NCBI RefSeq assembly: GCF_947632445.1
Contig: NZ_CANRPM010000004.1
Span: 1-64,000, forward strand
Direction: 5' to 3'
DNA: 64,000 nt
Origin: an uncultured Bacteroides sp.
GTDB taxonomy: Bacteria; Bacteroidota; Bacteroidia; Bacteroidales; Bacteroidaceae
In this document: positions 38,728 to 47,724 of the stretch, in pieces
How positions within the stretch are numbered: the stretch's first letter is position 1
How the letters are laid out: each line of letters begins with the position of its first letter
Translations under genes and position numbers: made by a program
Notes under the pieces: model-generated
Databases searched by the model: none
Seen by the model: the letters and a program-made list of their open reading frames with translations, nothing else
What the model was told of the DNA's origin: nothing

Positions 38728-40998
38728 ATGAGACACATTTCATTTATTAAAACGATCGCGCTGCTCGGACTGCTGGTCACAATTTTGTTTTCCTGCACGC
38801 TTCGGAAAGAGAACAAGAGCGCGGAACAGAATTATCTAAGCTACGTCGACCCCTACATCGGCTCAGGAGAACACGGACATGTCTTCGTCGGCGCCTGTGT
38901 TCCCCTCGGCATGGTGCAGGCAGGTCCGCAGAATATTCACAAAGGCTGGGACTGGTGTTCGGGCTATCATTATTCGGATAGCGTGCTAATCGGCTTTAGC
39001 CATACGCATCTCAGCGGCACGGGCTGTGCCGACTTGGGTGACGTGCTTCTGATGCCCTACGTGGGAGAGCCCCGCACAGCTCGCGGAGAGCAGAATAACA
39101 TTGAGGGAGCCTGCTCGACCTATTATTCGCACAAGAATGAGAAGGTTTCTCCGGGCTACTATTCTCTGTTGATGGACAACGGCGTGCGAGCCGAACTCTC
39201 AGCGACCGATCGCGTTGCCATTCATCGTTACACCTATCCCGAAGGAACGCCGCGCTTATTAATAAACCTGAAGGAGGGCAACGGAGACCGCGCGTATTCC
39301 ACCGGACTGAAACGTTTGGACGAATATACAGTAGAAGGCTACCGCTTCTCCAAAGGATGGAGCCCGCAACACAAAGTTTTCTTCGTACTGAAGTCCGAAC
39401 AGCCTATCGAAAGCGTAGCCGTATTCGACGACGACACACCGGCCGGTCTGGACACACTTTCGGGAAAGTCCGTAAAAGGCGTATTAACCTTCAAAGACAA
39501 TCCGAAGAACGTACAGCTCAAGGTAGCTTTGTCGTCCGTAAGCTGTGCTAACGCGCTGGCAAATCTGGAGTCCGAACAGCCCGGATGGGACTTCGAGAAA
39601 GTCCGAACAGATGCCGAAAAGCGTTGGAACCAGATACTCTCGTGCATCGACGTAGAAAGCACAGACGAGCGCGGCAAAAAGATTTTCTATACGAGCCTTT
39701 ACCACATGTTCATCGCTCCGACGCTCTATGCCGACGTGAACGGAGAGTTTCGCGGTCACGACGACAAGATTTATAAGGCCGACTGGACCAACTACTCCAC
39801 TTTCTCGCTGTGGGATACGTACCGCACGCTTCATCCGCTGCTCACCGTCATCCGGCCGCAGTTGGTGCCCGACATGGTGAACTCCATGCTGAGCATTTAC
39901 GACCAGCAAGGCAAGTTGCCCGTCTGGCCGTTGGTGGGAGGCGAAACCGATCAGATGCCGGGTTACAGCGCCATCCCCGTCATTGCCGACGCTTATCTGA
40001 AAGGCATCCGGGGCTTCGACCCCGAACGGGCCTTGAATGCGATGGTCGCTTCGGCTACGTATGAGAAGCAGCGCGGCGTGCCCTACGTGCTGGAGAAGGG
40101 CTGGATACCGTGCGACAAGCTGCCCGAAGCCACTTCCATCGCCATGGAGTATGCTGTGGGCGACTGGGGACTGGCTATGATGGCGCAGAAGATGGGCAAG
40201 CAGGACATCTACGACACTTTCCTAAAGCGCGGGCATTATTATGAGCAGTATTTCGACAAGAGCATCAACTTCATCCGTCCGAAGATGGACGACGGCAGCT
40301 GGCGTACACCCTACGACCCCTTCCAGTCCATTCACGGCTGGGGTGACTTCTGCGAGGGCAACGGCTGGCACTACACCTTCTTCGTGCCCCAGCATCCCGA
40401 AGGTCTCATCAGCCTGATGGGTGGCGACGAACGCTTTGTGAGCAAGCTGGATTCGCTCTTTGTGGCCGAAGGCGACATGGGCGAGCACGCTTCGGCCGAC
40501 ATCAGCGGACTGATTGGCATGTATGCGCATGGCAACGAACCCAGCCACCACGTGGCCTACCTCTATGCCTATGCCGGACAGCAATGGAAGACGGCCGAGA
40601 AAGTCAGCTACATCCAGCACAACTTCTATACCGACCGGCCCGATGGCATCATCGGTAACGAGGACTGCGGACAGATGTCCGCCTGGCACGTGCTTTCCGC
40701 TTTGGGCTTCTATCAGGTAAATCCGTCCAACGGTGTGTTCGTTTTCGGCAGTCCCCGTTTTGAGAAAGTCACAATCAATCTGCCGGAAGGCAAGACCTTC
40801 ACTGTCGAGGCTCCGGCCGCAAGCAAGGACAACAAATACATCCGGTCTGTACGCTTGAACGGCGAGCCTTACACAAAGAGCTACATCAACTACGAGGATA
40901 TTATGAAGGGCGGTACGCTGAGCTTCGAGATGGGCAGCGAGCCGAACAAGGCATTCGGTGCCGACGCGGCAGACCGTCCCCGCTCGTTGGGAGAATAA
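38728..40998 (+). CDS. GH92 alpha-mannosidase lipoprotein
   Basis: YVDPYIGSGEHGHVFVGACVPLGMVQAGP, GFSHTHLSGTGCADLGDVLLMP, FSLWDTYRTLHPLLT, GNEDCGQMSAWHVLSALGFYQVNP. Confidence 0.96.
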   Translation: MRHISFIKTIALLGLLVTILFSCTLRKENKSAEQNYLSYVDPYIGSGEHGHVFVGACVPLGMVQAGPQNIHKGWDWCSGYHYSDSVLIGFSHTHLSGTGCADLGDVLLMPYVGEPRTARGEQNNIEGACSTYYSHKNEKVSPGYYSLLMDNGVRAELSATDRVAIHRYTYPEGTPRLLINLKEGNGDRAYSTGLKRLDEYTVEGYRFSKGWSPQHKVFFVLKSEQPIESVAVFDDDTPAGLDTLSGKSVKGVLTFKDNPKNVQLKVALSSVSCANALANLESEQPGWDFEKVRTDAEKRWNQILSCIDVESTDERGKKIFYTSLYHMFIAPTLYADVNGEFRGHDDKIYKADWTNYSTFSLWDTYRTLHPLLTVIRPQLVPDMVNSMLSIYDQQGKLPVWPLVGGETDQMPGYSAIPVIADAYLKGIRGFDPERALNAMVASATYEKQRGVPYVLEKGWIPCDKLPEATSIAMEYAVGDWGLAMMAQKMGKQDIYDTFLKRGHYYEQYFDKSINFIRPKMDDGSWRTPYDPFQSIHGWGDFCEGNGWHYTFFVPQHPEGLISLMGGDERFVSKLDSLFVAEGDMGEHASADISGLIGMYAHGNEPSHHVAYLYAYAGQQWKTAEKVSYIQHNFYTDRPDGIIGNEDCGQMSAWHVLSALGFYQVNPSNGVFVFGSPRFEKVTINLPEGKTFTVEAPAASKDNKYIRSVRLNGEPYTKSYINYEDIMKGGTLSFEMGSEPNKAFGADAADRPRSLGE

Positions 40999-41021
40999 AT
41001 GCCTCTTATCCAAACCTCTGA

Positions 41022-41072
41022 TAAGCCGTCCTGTCCAGGGCCGATAGCCTTTTCGTCCGGGAAGGGCGGCTT
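41022..41072 (+). terminator. Candidate terminator hairpin between the GH92 and GH2 genes
   Basis: AAGCCGTCC ... GGGCGGCTTTCTC inverted repeat. Confidence 0.4.
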
Positions 41073-41109
41073 TCTCATTCTTTAAAATCTGATTGTCAAT
41101 TAAGTCCTT

Positions 41110-44100
41110 ATGAAAAAGAAAAAAAACATCGCATTCATGTATGGCGGAGTAGGGGTCCTGTTGTTCTTGTCCGCCTGTTCCGATGTGCGTACAACTTCGG
41201 AAGATTCGTTCCTTCGTTCCGACTATTATACCAGGGGCATCGGCGTCTATCCGGGCAGTCCGCAGGAAGACTTCTCGCCTGAGCTTCTGCCCGATGGCGA
41301 ACAGTATCGCAACCTGGCCCTTCTGCGTGCCACGTACCAGTCGTCGGCCTATGATTACAACCTGACCTCGCAACTGCTGACCGACGGCATCGTGACCGAC
41401 TTGGTTCCCAAGTATTTCGACCTTCGGACGGCCGAAGGCTGTGTGCCCAAGCGAGAGCGGGAATGGATGATAGACGGAGGCCCCTATTCGCGCAACACCG
41501 TGCGCGGCGAGGAGGCCTTTTTCGTGTTCGGCATGCACAATTACAGCAAGACCATCACCCGTGCGGTGGTGACCGGCACCCTGATTTACGACGATAAGGC
41601 GGCTCAGGACGGCTACGAAATGACGTGGGAGGCCTCGAACGACGGCGGTATCTGGACGGTGCTGGCCGTGAAAGAGGGCGCAGGCCTGCCCGGTGAGGCC
41701 CGTTCCGGCCGGGTGGAGGTGAACGACCCCAACAAGCAGAACGGCGGTACCGTGTCCATGCCGATGCGCCGGTTGGAGGAAACCTTCGAGTTTACGGACG
41801 CGGCGGCATATACTTCCTACCGCATCCGCCTGCGGATGAAGGGCGCTTACGAGTGGACTTTCCACGAAGTGGAGTTCTCCAATGCCGACGGAGCGGTAGA
41901 CCTGAAGCCGTCGCAGTTCTTCACCAGTGCCTGGATGAGCGCTACGGCGGGCAAGGAGTGGGTCAGCGTAGACTTGGGCTCGCGTTCGGAGTTCGACAAG
42001 GTTATTCTCCATTGGGTGAACAAGGCTGTCGAGGGACGCATCCAGATTTCGGATGATGCGCAGACGTGGAAGGACGCGGCCCCGCTGCCCGGCGGTGACG
42101 AACTGACGGACGAGATAGCCGTCAAAGGCAGGGCCCGCTACGTGCGTGTCTGCATGGAGCAGTCGGCCAACGGCGACCGTTACATCCTGAGCGAAGTGGA
42201 GGTGATGGGTCGTGGCGGACTGCGGCCCCATGCGGCAGCCATGCCCCAGGCAACCGGCGGGAAGCTGACGCTATCGGGAGGCGGCTGGCTGTTGCAGCGC
42301 GCTTCGCAGGTGCAGGCCGAAGGCACGGAAATCGCCTCGCCCGCCTATAAGCCCGAAGGATGGGTGACGGCTACGGTACCGGGTACGGTGCTGACTTCGT
42401 ACAAGAACGTGGGAGCCCTGGCCGACCCCAACTACGCCGACAACCAGCTGATGATCTCCGAGTCGTTCTTCAACTCCGACTTCTGGTACCGCAACGAGTT
42501 CCGGGTGCCGCCGTCGTTCAAGCGCGACCGTGTGTTCCTGAACTTCGACGGCATCAACTGGAAGGCCAATGTCTACCTGAACGGACGGCAGGCGGGCCGG
42601 ATAGAGGGCGCCTTCATCCGAGGCAAGTTCGACGTGACGGATTACGTGAAGGAAGGCACGAACATACTCGCCGTAGAAATCATCAAGAACGCCCACATCG
42701 GCGCCATCAAGGAGAAGAACAAGCAGAGCACGGACTTCAACGGGGGCATCCTCGGTGCGGACAATCCTACGTTCCACGCCACCATCGGATGGGACTGGAT
42801 ACCCACCGTGCGCGGGCGAAACATCGGCATCTGGAACGACGTTTTCCTGACGACAACCGGCAAGGTCACCGTGCAAGACCCCTACGTGCAGACCCGGCTG
42901 GCCTTGCCCGACACCACGCAGGCCCGGCTGACGGCAGAAGTGGTGGTGAAGAACCACGACGGCAGGGAGGTGAGCGGAATTTTGTCGGGCAGGATAGGCG
43001 ACATCCGTATCGAGCAGCCCGTGCAGCTGGCGGCGGGCGAGGAACGCACGGTGGTGTTCGATGCCGACCGCTTCCCCGGACTGCAATGGAAGAACCCCCG
43101 CCTGTGGTGGCCCAACGGCTACGGCACCCCTTACCTGTATGACGCAAACTTCACCTTCAAGGTGGGCGACGAGGTGTCCGACTCCCGCGACTTCAAGGTG
43201 GGCATCCGCCAGATGACGTTCAGCGAGGACGGCGGCGTGCTGAATCTCTACGTCAACGGGCGCCGTTTCATCGGGCGCGGCGGAAACTGGGGCTTCAGCG
43301 AGTCGAACCTGAACTACCGCGGCCGCGAATACGAGACGGCTGTGGCCTATCACGCCGACATGCACTTCACCATGCTGCGCAACTGGGTGGGCATGACCGG
43401 CGACGAAGAACTCTATGATGCCTGCGACAAATACGGCATCCTCATCTGGCAGGACTTCTGGCTGGCCAACCCTGCCGACGGTCCCGACCCCGATTGCCCC
43501 GACCTGTTCATCGCCAATGCCGAAGACTACGTGAAGCGCATCCGCAGCCATGCCTCCGTCGGCCTGTATTGCGGCCGCAACGAGGGCTTCCCGCCCGAAG
43601 TCATCGACAAGGCCCTGCGCCGCATCGTGAAAGAGGAGCATCCGGGCATACACTACATCTCCAGTTCGGCCGACGGCGTGGTGAGCGGGCACGGCCCCTA
43701 CCGCATGCTGCCCGCCCGCGACTACTTCACGCTGGAAACCGGCAACGACAAGTTCCACAGCGAGCGCGGCATGCCCAACGTGCTGACCTACGAGAGCTTC
43801 CTCCGCACCTATTCGCCCGAAGGCATCTGGCCGCAGTCCGACCAGTGGGGGATGCACGACTACACCTTAGAGGGAGCGCAGGGCGCCGCGTCGTTCAACG
43901 AGATTATCGCCGCCGGCTACGGGCAGCCCGAAAGCGCGAAGGAATTTGCCGACCTGGCCCAGTGGGTGAACTACGACGGCCACCGCAGCCTCTTCGAGTC
44001 GCGCAGCAAGAACCGCATGGGCCTGCTGATGTGGATGAGCCACCCCTGCTGGCCCTCGATGGTGTGGCAGACCTACGACTACTTTTTCGAGCCGACGGCG

Positions 44101-44724
44101 GCCTACTTCGCCATCAAGAAGGCTTCCGAGCCGCTGCACATCCAGTGGAACCCGGCCGACGGCGATGTGGAGGTGGTGAACTACCATGCCGGCCGGCATC
44201 CCGCGTTGAAAGCCCGCGCCCAAGTGATGGGCATGGATGCCGTCACCGTCTGGGAAAAGGAAGTCACGGTGGACAGCCGCGAAGACACGACCGAGAAGTG
44301 CATCAAGCCGGAATTTCCCGAAGGGCTGAGCCGCGTCCACTTCATCAGGCTGACGCTGGAGGAAAACGGCAGGATCGTCTCCGAGAACTTCTACCACCGC
44401 AGCCTGGCGGAGGACAACGACTACCGCGAACTCAGGCAGCTCCCGAAGATTTCCCTGCGCACGCAGACCCGCTACGCGAAGGGCGACGACGGCGAGTGGA
44501 AAGCCGAAGTGACGGTCGGGAACCGCTCCGAGACTCCGGCCTTGATGGTCCGCCTGAACATCGTCGGCGACAAGGACGGCATGCAGTTCCTCCCCATCTT
44601 CTACTCCGACAACTACTTTGCGCTGCTGCCGGGCGAGACGAAGCAGGTGAGCGTGCACTGGAAGGACGCGGACACGCGCGGAAATGCGCCTTTGCTCCGC
44701 GTGTCGGGCTATAATGTGAAGTAA
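41110..44724 (+). CDS. GH2-family beta-mannosidase-like lipoprotein with N-terminal discoidin (F5/8) region
   Basis: Lipobox LFLSACS; jelly roll VYLNGRQAGRIEGAFIRGKFDVTDYVKEGTNILAVEI; GRGGNWGFSESNLNYRGREYETAVAYHADMHFTMLRNWVGM; SVGLYCGRNEGFPP. Confidence 0.9.
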   Translation: MKKKKNIAFMYGGVGVLLFLSACSDVRTTSEDSFLRSDYYTRGIGVYPGSPQEDFSPELLPDGEQYRNLALLRATYQSSAYDYNLTSQLLTDGIVTDLVPKYFDLRTAEGCVPKREREWMIDGGPYSRNTVRGEEAFFVFGMHNYSKTITRAVVTGTLIYDDKAAQDGYEMTWEASNDGGIWTVLAVKEGAGLPGEARSGRVEVNDPNKQNGGTVSMPMRRLEETFEFTDAAAYTSYRIRLRMKGAYEWTFHEVEFSNADGAVDLKPSQFFTSAWMSATAGKEWVSVDLGSRSEFDKVILHWVNKAVEGRIQISDDAQTWKDAAPLPGGDELTDEIAVKGRARYVRVCMEQSANGDRYILSEVEVMGRGGLRPHAAAMPQATGGKLTLSGGGWLLQRASQVQAEGTEIASPAYKPEGWVTATVPGTVLTSYKNVGALADPNYADNQLMISESFFNSDFWYRNEFRVPPSFKRDRVFLNFDGINWKANVYLNGRQAGRIEGAFIRGKFDVTDYVKEGTNILAVEIIKNAHIGAIKEKNKQSTDFNGGILGADNPTFHATIGWDWIPTVRGRNIGIWNDVFLTTTGKVTVQDPYVQTRLALPDTTQARLTAEVVVKNHDGREVSGILSGRIGDIRIEQPVQLAAGEERTVVFDADRFPGLQWKNPRLWWPNGYGTPYLYDANFTFKVGDEVSDSRDFKVGIRQMTFSEDGGVLNLYVNGRRFIGRGGNWGFSESNLNYRGREYETAVAYHADMHFTMLRNWVGMTGDEELYDACDKYGILIWQDFWLANPADGPDPDCPDLFIANAEDYVKRIRSHASVGLYCGRNEGFPPEVIDKALRRIVKEEHPGIHYISSSADGVVSGHGPYRMLPARDYFTLETGNDKFHSERGMPNVLTYESFLRTYSPEGIWPQSDQWGMHDYTLEGAQGAASFNEIIAAGYGQPESAKEFADLAQWVNYDGHRSLFESRSKNRMGLLMWMSHPCWPSMVWQTYDYFFEPTAAYFAIKKASEPLHIQWNPADGDVEVVNYHAGRHPALKARAQVMGMDAVTVWEKEVTVDSREDTTEKCIKPEFPEGLSRVHFIRLTLEENGRIVSENFYHRSLAEDNDYRELRQLPKISLRTQTRYAKGDDGEWKAEVTVGNRSETPALMVRLNIVGDKDGMQFLPIFYSDNYFALLPGETKQVSVHWKDADTRGNAPLLRVSGYNVK

Positions 44725-44808
44725 ACGGGCAGCCTGCCGGCAAAATTCTTTCCGGCAGGGCTGCAAATCCTTATTTTTGCGGTATCGTTTACAATTAACA
44801 TTCGGATT

Positions 44809-44942
44809 ATGAAAAGAAAAACGGATGTGGATGGCAGCCCTTGCGGCGGCTGCCTCCTTACAGGCGCAAACATTTGAGAAATCCGCCTGCGGTTCTGACC
44901 GCCGGTGCCTGCCGCCGCCCCGTCCGCCCCGCACGGACACAA
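44809..44942 (+). pseudogene. Remnant of the 5' end of an exported-protein gene
   Basis: ATGAAAAGAAAAACGG then, in a shifted frame, ATGTGGATGGCAGCCCTTGCGGCGGCTGCCTCCTTACAGGCGCAAACATTTGAG = MWMAALAAAASLQAQTFE (signal-peptide-like), followed by no typical protein. Confidence 0.45.
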
Positions 44943-44943
44943 C

Positions 44944-44980
44944 AAAGGGTGCCCCTTTTCGGAATCGGGGGCACCCTTTC
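44944..44980. terminator. Bidirectional terminator hairpin
   Basis: AAAGGGTGCCCC-TTTTCGGAATCGG-GGGCACCCTTT. Confidence 0.85.
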
Positions 44981-45008
44981 TGTTTGCGGCCGGTCGTCCG
45001 CTCGCGGT

Positions 45009-45821
45009 TTAGAGGGGACTCTCGCCGTCGTCGCCTCCGCCGTCGCCGCCGGTGCCGGACGTACCGCCGCCGGTGTCGGAGTCGGGAAGGTCGGTCATGG
45101 AGCCGCCGGAGGTCGACGAGCCCATCTCCTGTTCGGCCTTGAAGATGATGCCGTTCACCTTCTGGATGAAGGCGGTCACTTCGTCCGAGGGCTGGAGCAC
45201 GGCAAGCGCGTTCACCGTCAGCACAATCTGCTGGTAGATGGCGTCAATTTGCGTGCGCAGCTCGCGGCTGTCGATGCTTTGCAGGGCGGCCAGCGTGGCG
45301 GCTTCCTCCTGGTTGCGCTCGTAGGCCTTCTCGAAGTCGTCGTTGGCCTGCTTCAGCGCGGTCACTTCGTCTTTCAGGCCGAGGGCGGCGGCGTAGGTGG
45401 CGCCTTCGCCGGCGCTCAGCACGGCAACCATGCCGTTGATTTCGGCCGTCTCCTTCTGGTAGGCGTGCCCGCCGATGCCCTTGTAGGGCGCGAGCAGCTG
45501 GCGGAGCTTGTTGGCGGCGTCGGCCTTTTCGGCGATGATGGAAGTGGTGTGGGCTACCGTCACGTTCATGATGACGCCCACGCCCCGGTCGCGCCGGCTG
45601 TCGGCCGCACTGACGTCGACGGTGCTCGCCATTGCGGTCTTGCGGTTGACGATGTTGCCTTCGAGTTCGATTTTCTTCGTGTACTCGTCGACGTAGCTCT
45701 CCACGTGGAGGGCGGCTGCGGTGGCGTTGCCGATGGCCTTGTTCACGTCGAGGTGGAACTTGTTGTGGGCGCCTGTTGTCAAATGCGTCAGGGCGAACCC
45801 TGTAATTTGTGATACTGCCAT
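45009..45821 (-). CDS. DUF6261-like protein (copy 2)
   Basis: Start MAVSQITGFALTHL (CAT 45819-45821); ALKQANDDFEKAYERN and C-terminal GDDGESPL* shared with 33685-34521. Confidence 0.75.
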   Translation of the reverse strand: MAVSQITGFALTHLTTGAHNKFHLDVNKAIGNATAAALHVESYVDEYTKKIELEGNIVNRKTAMASTVDVSAADSRRDRGVGVIMNVTVAHTTSIIAEKADAANKLRQLLAPYKGIGGHAYQKETAEINGMVAVLSAGEGATYAAALGLKDEVTALKQANDDFEKAYERNQEEAATLAALQSIDSRELRTQIDAIYQQIVLTVNALAVLQPSDEVTAFIQKVNGIIFKAEQEMGSSTSGGSMTDLPDSDTGGGTSGTGGDGGGDDGESPL

Positions 45822-45904
45822 AATCTTTACTTCAATTTTAAAGGTTATTATTTGGGTTAACTGTATTTTCCTTTCGTCTGCGGCGGTGGCGATGCCGGCT
45901 ATCG

Positions 45905-46295
45905 CGATTTTCCACCCTGCAACGGCGGTTGTCGGGCCGGACATCCCGATTTTTGCCCCGTCGACGACGGTTTTCAGCCCGAACATCCCGATTTTCTGCC
46001 CCGCAACCGCGGTTTTCAGCCCGACCATCCCGATTTTCTGCCCCGCAACCGCGGTTTTCGGCCGACTTTCGCGATTTTCTGCCCCGCAACGGCGGTGTTT
46101 GGCCCGAACATCCCGATTTTCTGCTCCGCAACCGAGGTTTTCAGCCCGACCATCCCGATTTTCTGCTCCGCAACCGCGGTTTTCGGCCGACTTTCGCGAT
46201 TTTCTGCCCCGCAACGGCGGTTTTTGGCCCGAACATCCCGATTTTCGGCTCCGCAACCGAGGTTTTCAGCCCGACCATCGCGATTTCTGCCGTAA
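45905..46295. repeat. Tandem array of ten 41-42 bp units, upstream of DUF6261-like copy 2
   Basis: CGATTT starts at 45905, 45947, 45989, 46031, 46072, 46114, 46156, 46197, 46239 and 46281. On the - strand the unit resolves into two 21-bp half units, GAAAATCGGGATGTTCGGGCT and GAAAACCGCGGTTGCGGGGCA. Confidence 0.96.
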
Positions 46296-46377
46296 AGATA
46301 ATGAAATAGTCGGTAAAATCCGCCTTTGCGGCGCGAAAATCCGTCGGGCGGAGCGGCCTTTTCCGTCGCGCGGTGCG

Positions 46378-47724
46378 CTATATCCGCTTCTCCGCCCAGT
46401 TGCCCCGCCGCAGGTAGCGGTCGCAGAAGAACAGGATGAAGGCGGCATAGACCAGCTCCGACGTCCAGCACAGGGCCACGTCGACGCGCAGGAAGAGGAT
46501 GATGAGCGTAATGTAGGCCACGTAGACGACCAGCGTCGCCAGCTCCAGCGCGAGCGCCGTGCGCGTGTTTCCCGTGCCCGAAACGGCCTGGAAGCAGACA
46601 TTGGCGGGCACCAGCAGCAGGTAGGTGGAGCACATGACCCACAGCGAGGGCACGGCTGCCTGTTGCAGGTCGGCCATGTCGGTATAGATGCCCAGCACGA
46701 CGCGGGGGAAGAGGCAGAAGAGCAGGGCCGGCGGGAGGACGAAGGTATAGGCCAGGCGGATGTGCTGGCGGACGGTGGGGCGCACGCTGCCGGCGCGGCC
46801 CGCCCCGATGAGGTTGCTCACCAGCGAGCCGCAGGTCGAGGCGAAGGCCATCATCACCATGAACAGGATGCCGCTGACGCTGCGGATGACGTTGGTCACC
46901 GCCAGCGGGCGTTCGCCCAGGTGTTCGATGTAGAGAAAGAACAGGAACCACGTGCCGAGCGACAGGAAATTCTGCAACATCATCCAGAACGACACGTCCA
47001 GCATCCGGCGCAGCACGTCCGTCCGCAGCGGCGGGATGCGGTCGAGCCCGTACTTGCGGCAGTCGATGCGGCGGCGCGTGTAGGCGGCGAAGAACACGAG
47101 CGACACCAGCTCGGCCAGCGACGAGCCGATGGCCGCTCCGGCAATGCCCATCGCCGGCAGCCCCGGCATTCCGAAAATCAGGACATAATTGAACACCACG
47201 TTGCTCAGCACCATGACGACGGAGTTCAGCGTCAGCGTCCGCGTCTGTGTGGTGCCGAGGAAAAACGCGCGGAAGATGGCCGCACTGAAGGAGAAGAAGG
47301 CGCCGAAGACGCGCCAGTGCAGGTAGGCCGAGGCGGCCTCGTAAATCTGCGGCGAAGCGATGATGCGCTTCAGCAGCAGGGGCGAAAAACAGTGGGAGAG
47401 GAGGAAGAGCACGGCGGCCAGTGCGGTCTGGAAATAGATGCCCTGATAGAACAGGGGGCCGATTTCGCGGTAGCGCCCCTCGCCGTTGCGCCGCCCCACG
47501 AGTATCTGCGTCCCGATGCTGAACCCGAAGGCCACCATGAAGATGACCATGTAGAACACCCCGGCGATGGCCGAGGCGCCCAGCTCGACCTCGCCGACGC
47601 GGCCCAGAAAAGCCGTGTCGGTCATGCCGATCAGCTGCTCCATGAGCAGGCTGACGAGGACGGGGCAGGCGATGCGCCGGATTTGCCCGTCGGTGTAGCG
47701 GGCAGGCAGTTCGGGGGCCGTCAT
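46378..47724 (-). CDS. MATE-family efflux transporter
   Basis: [37 protein letters not shown]; 12-TM-like hydrophobic pattern. Confidence 0.93.
   Translation of the reverse strand: MTAPELPARYTDGQIRRIACPVLVSLLMEQLIGMTDTAFLGRVGEVELGASAIAGVFYMVIFMVAFGFSIGTQILVGRRNGEGRYREIGPLFYQGIYFQTALAAVLFLLSHCFSPLLLKRIIASPQIYEAASAYLHWRVFGAFFSFSAAIFRAFFLGTTQTRTLTLNSVVMVLSNVVFNYVLIFGMPGLPAMGIAGAAIGSSLAELVSLVFFAAYTRRRIDCRKYGLDRIPPLRTDVLRRMLDVSFWMMLQNFLSLGTWFLFFLYIEHLGERPLAVTNVIRSVSGILFMVMMAFASTCGSLVSNLIGAGRAGSVRPTVRQHIRLAYTFVLPPALLFCLFPRVVLGIYTDMADLQQAAVPSLWVMCSTYLLLVPANVCFQAVSGTGNTRTALALELATLVVYVAYITLIILFLRVDVALCWTSELVYAAFILFFCDRYLRRGNWAEKRI

Noticed and set aside
40222-42231. 669-aa minus-strand ORF, also 42271-43857
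   Set aside because: Antisense shadows of GH92/GH2 genes in GC-rich sequence; low-complexity His/Arg/Val-rich translations.
45822-46256. N-terminal extension of the DUF6261-like protein through array E (ORF 45009-46256)
   Set aside because: The extension is translated repeat with frame changes at 41-bp units. Copy 1 has an in-frame TAA just upstream of its start, and MAVSQITGF with an AT-rich leader is the more plausible start.
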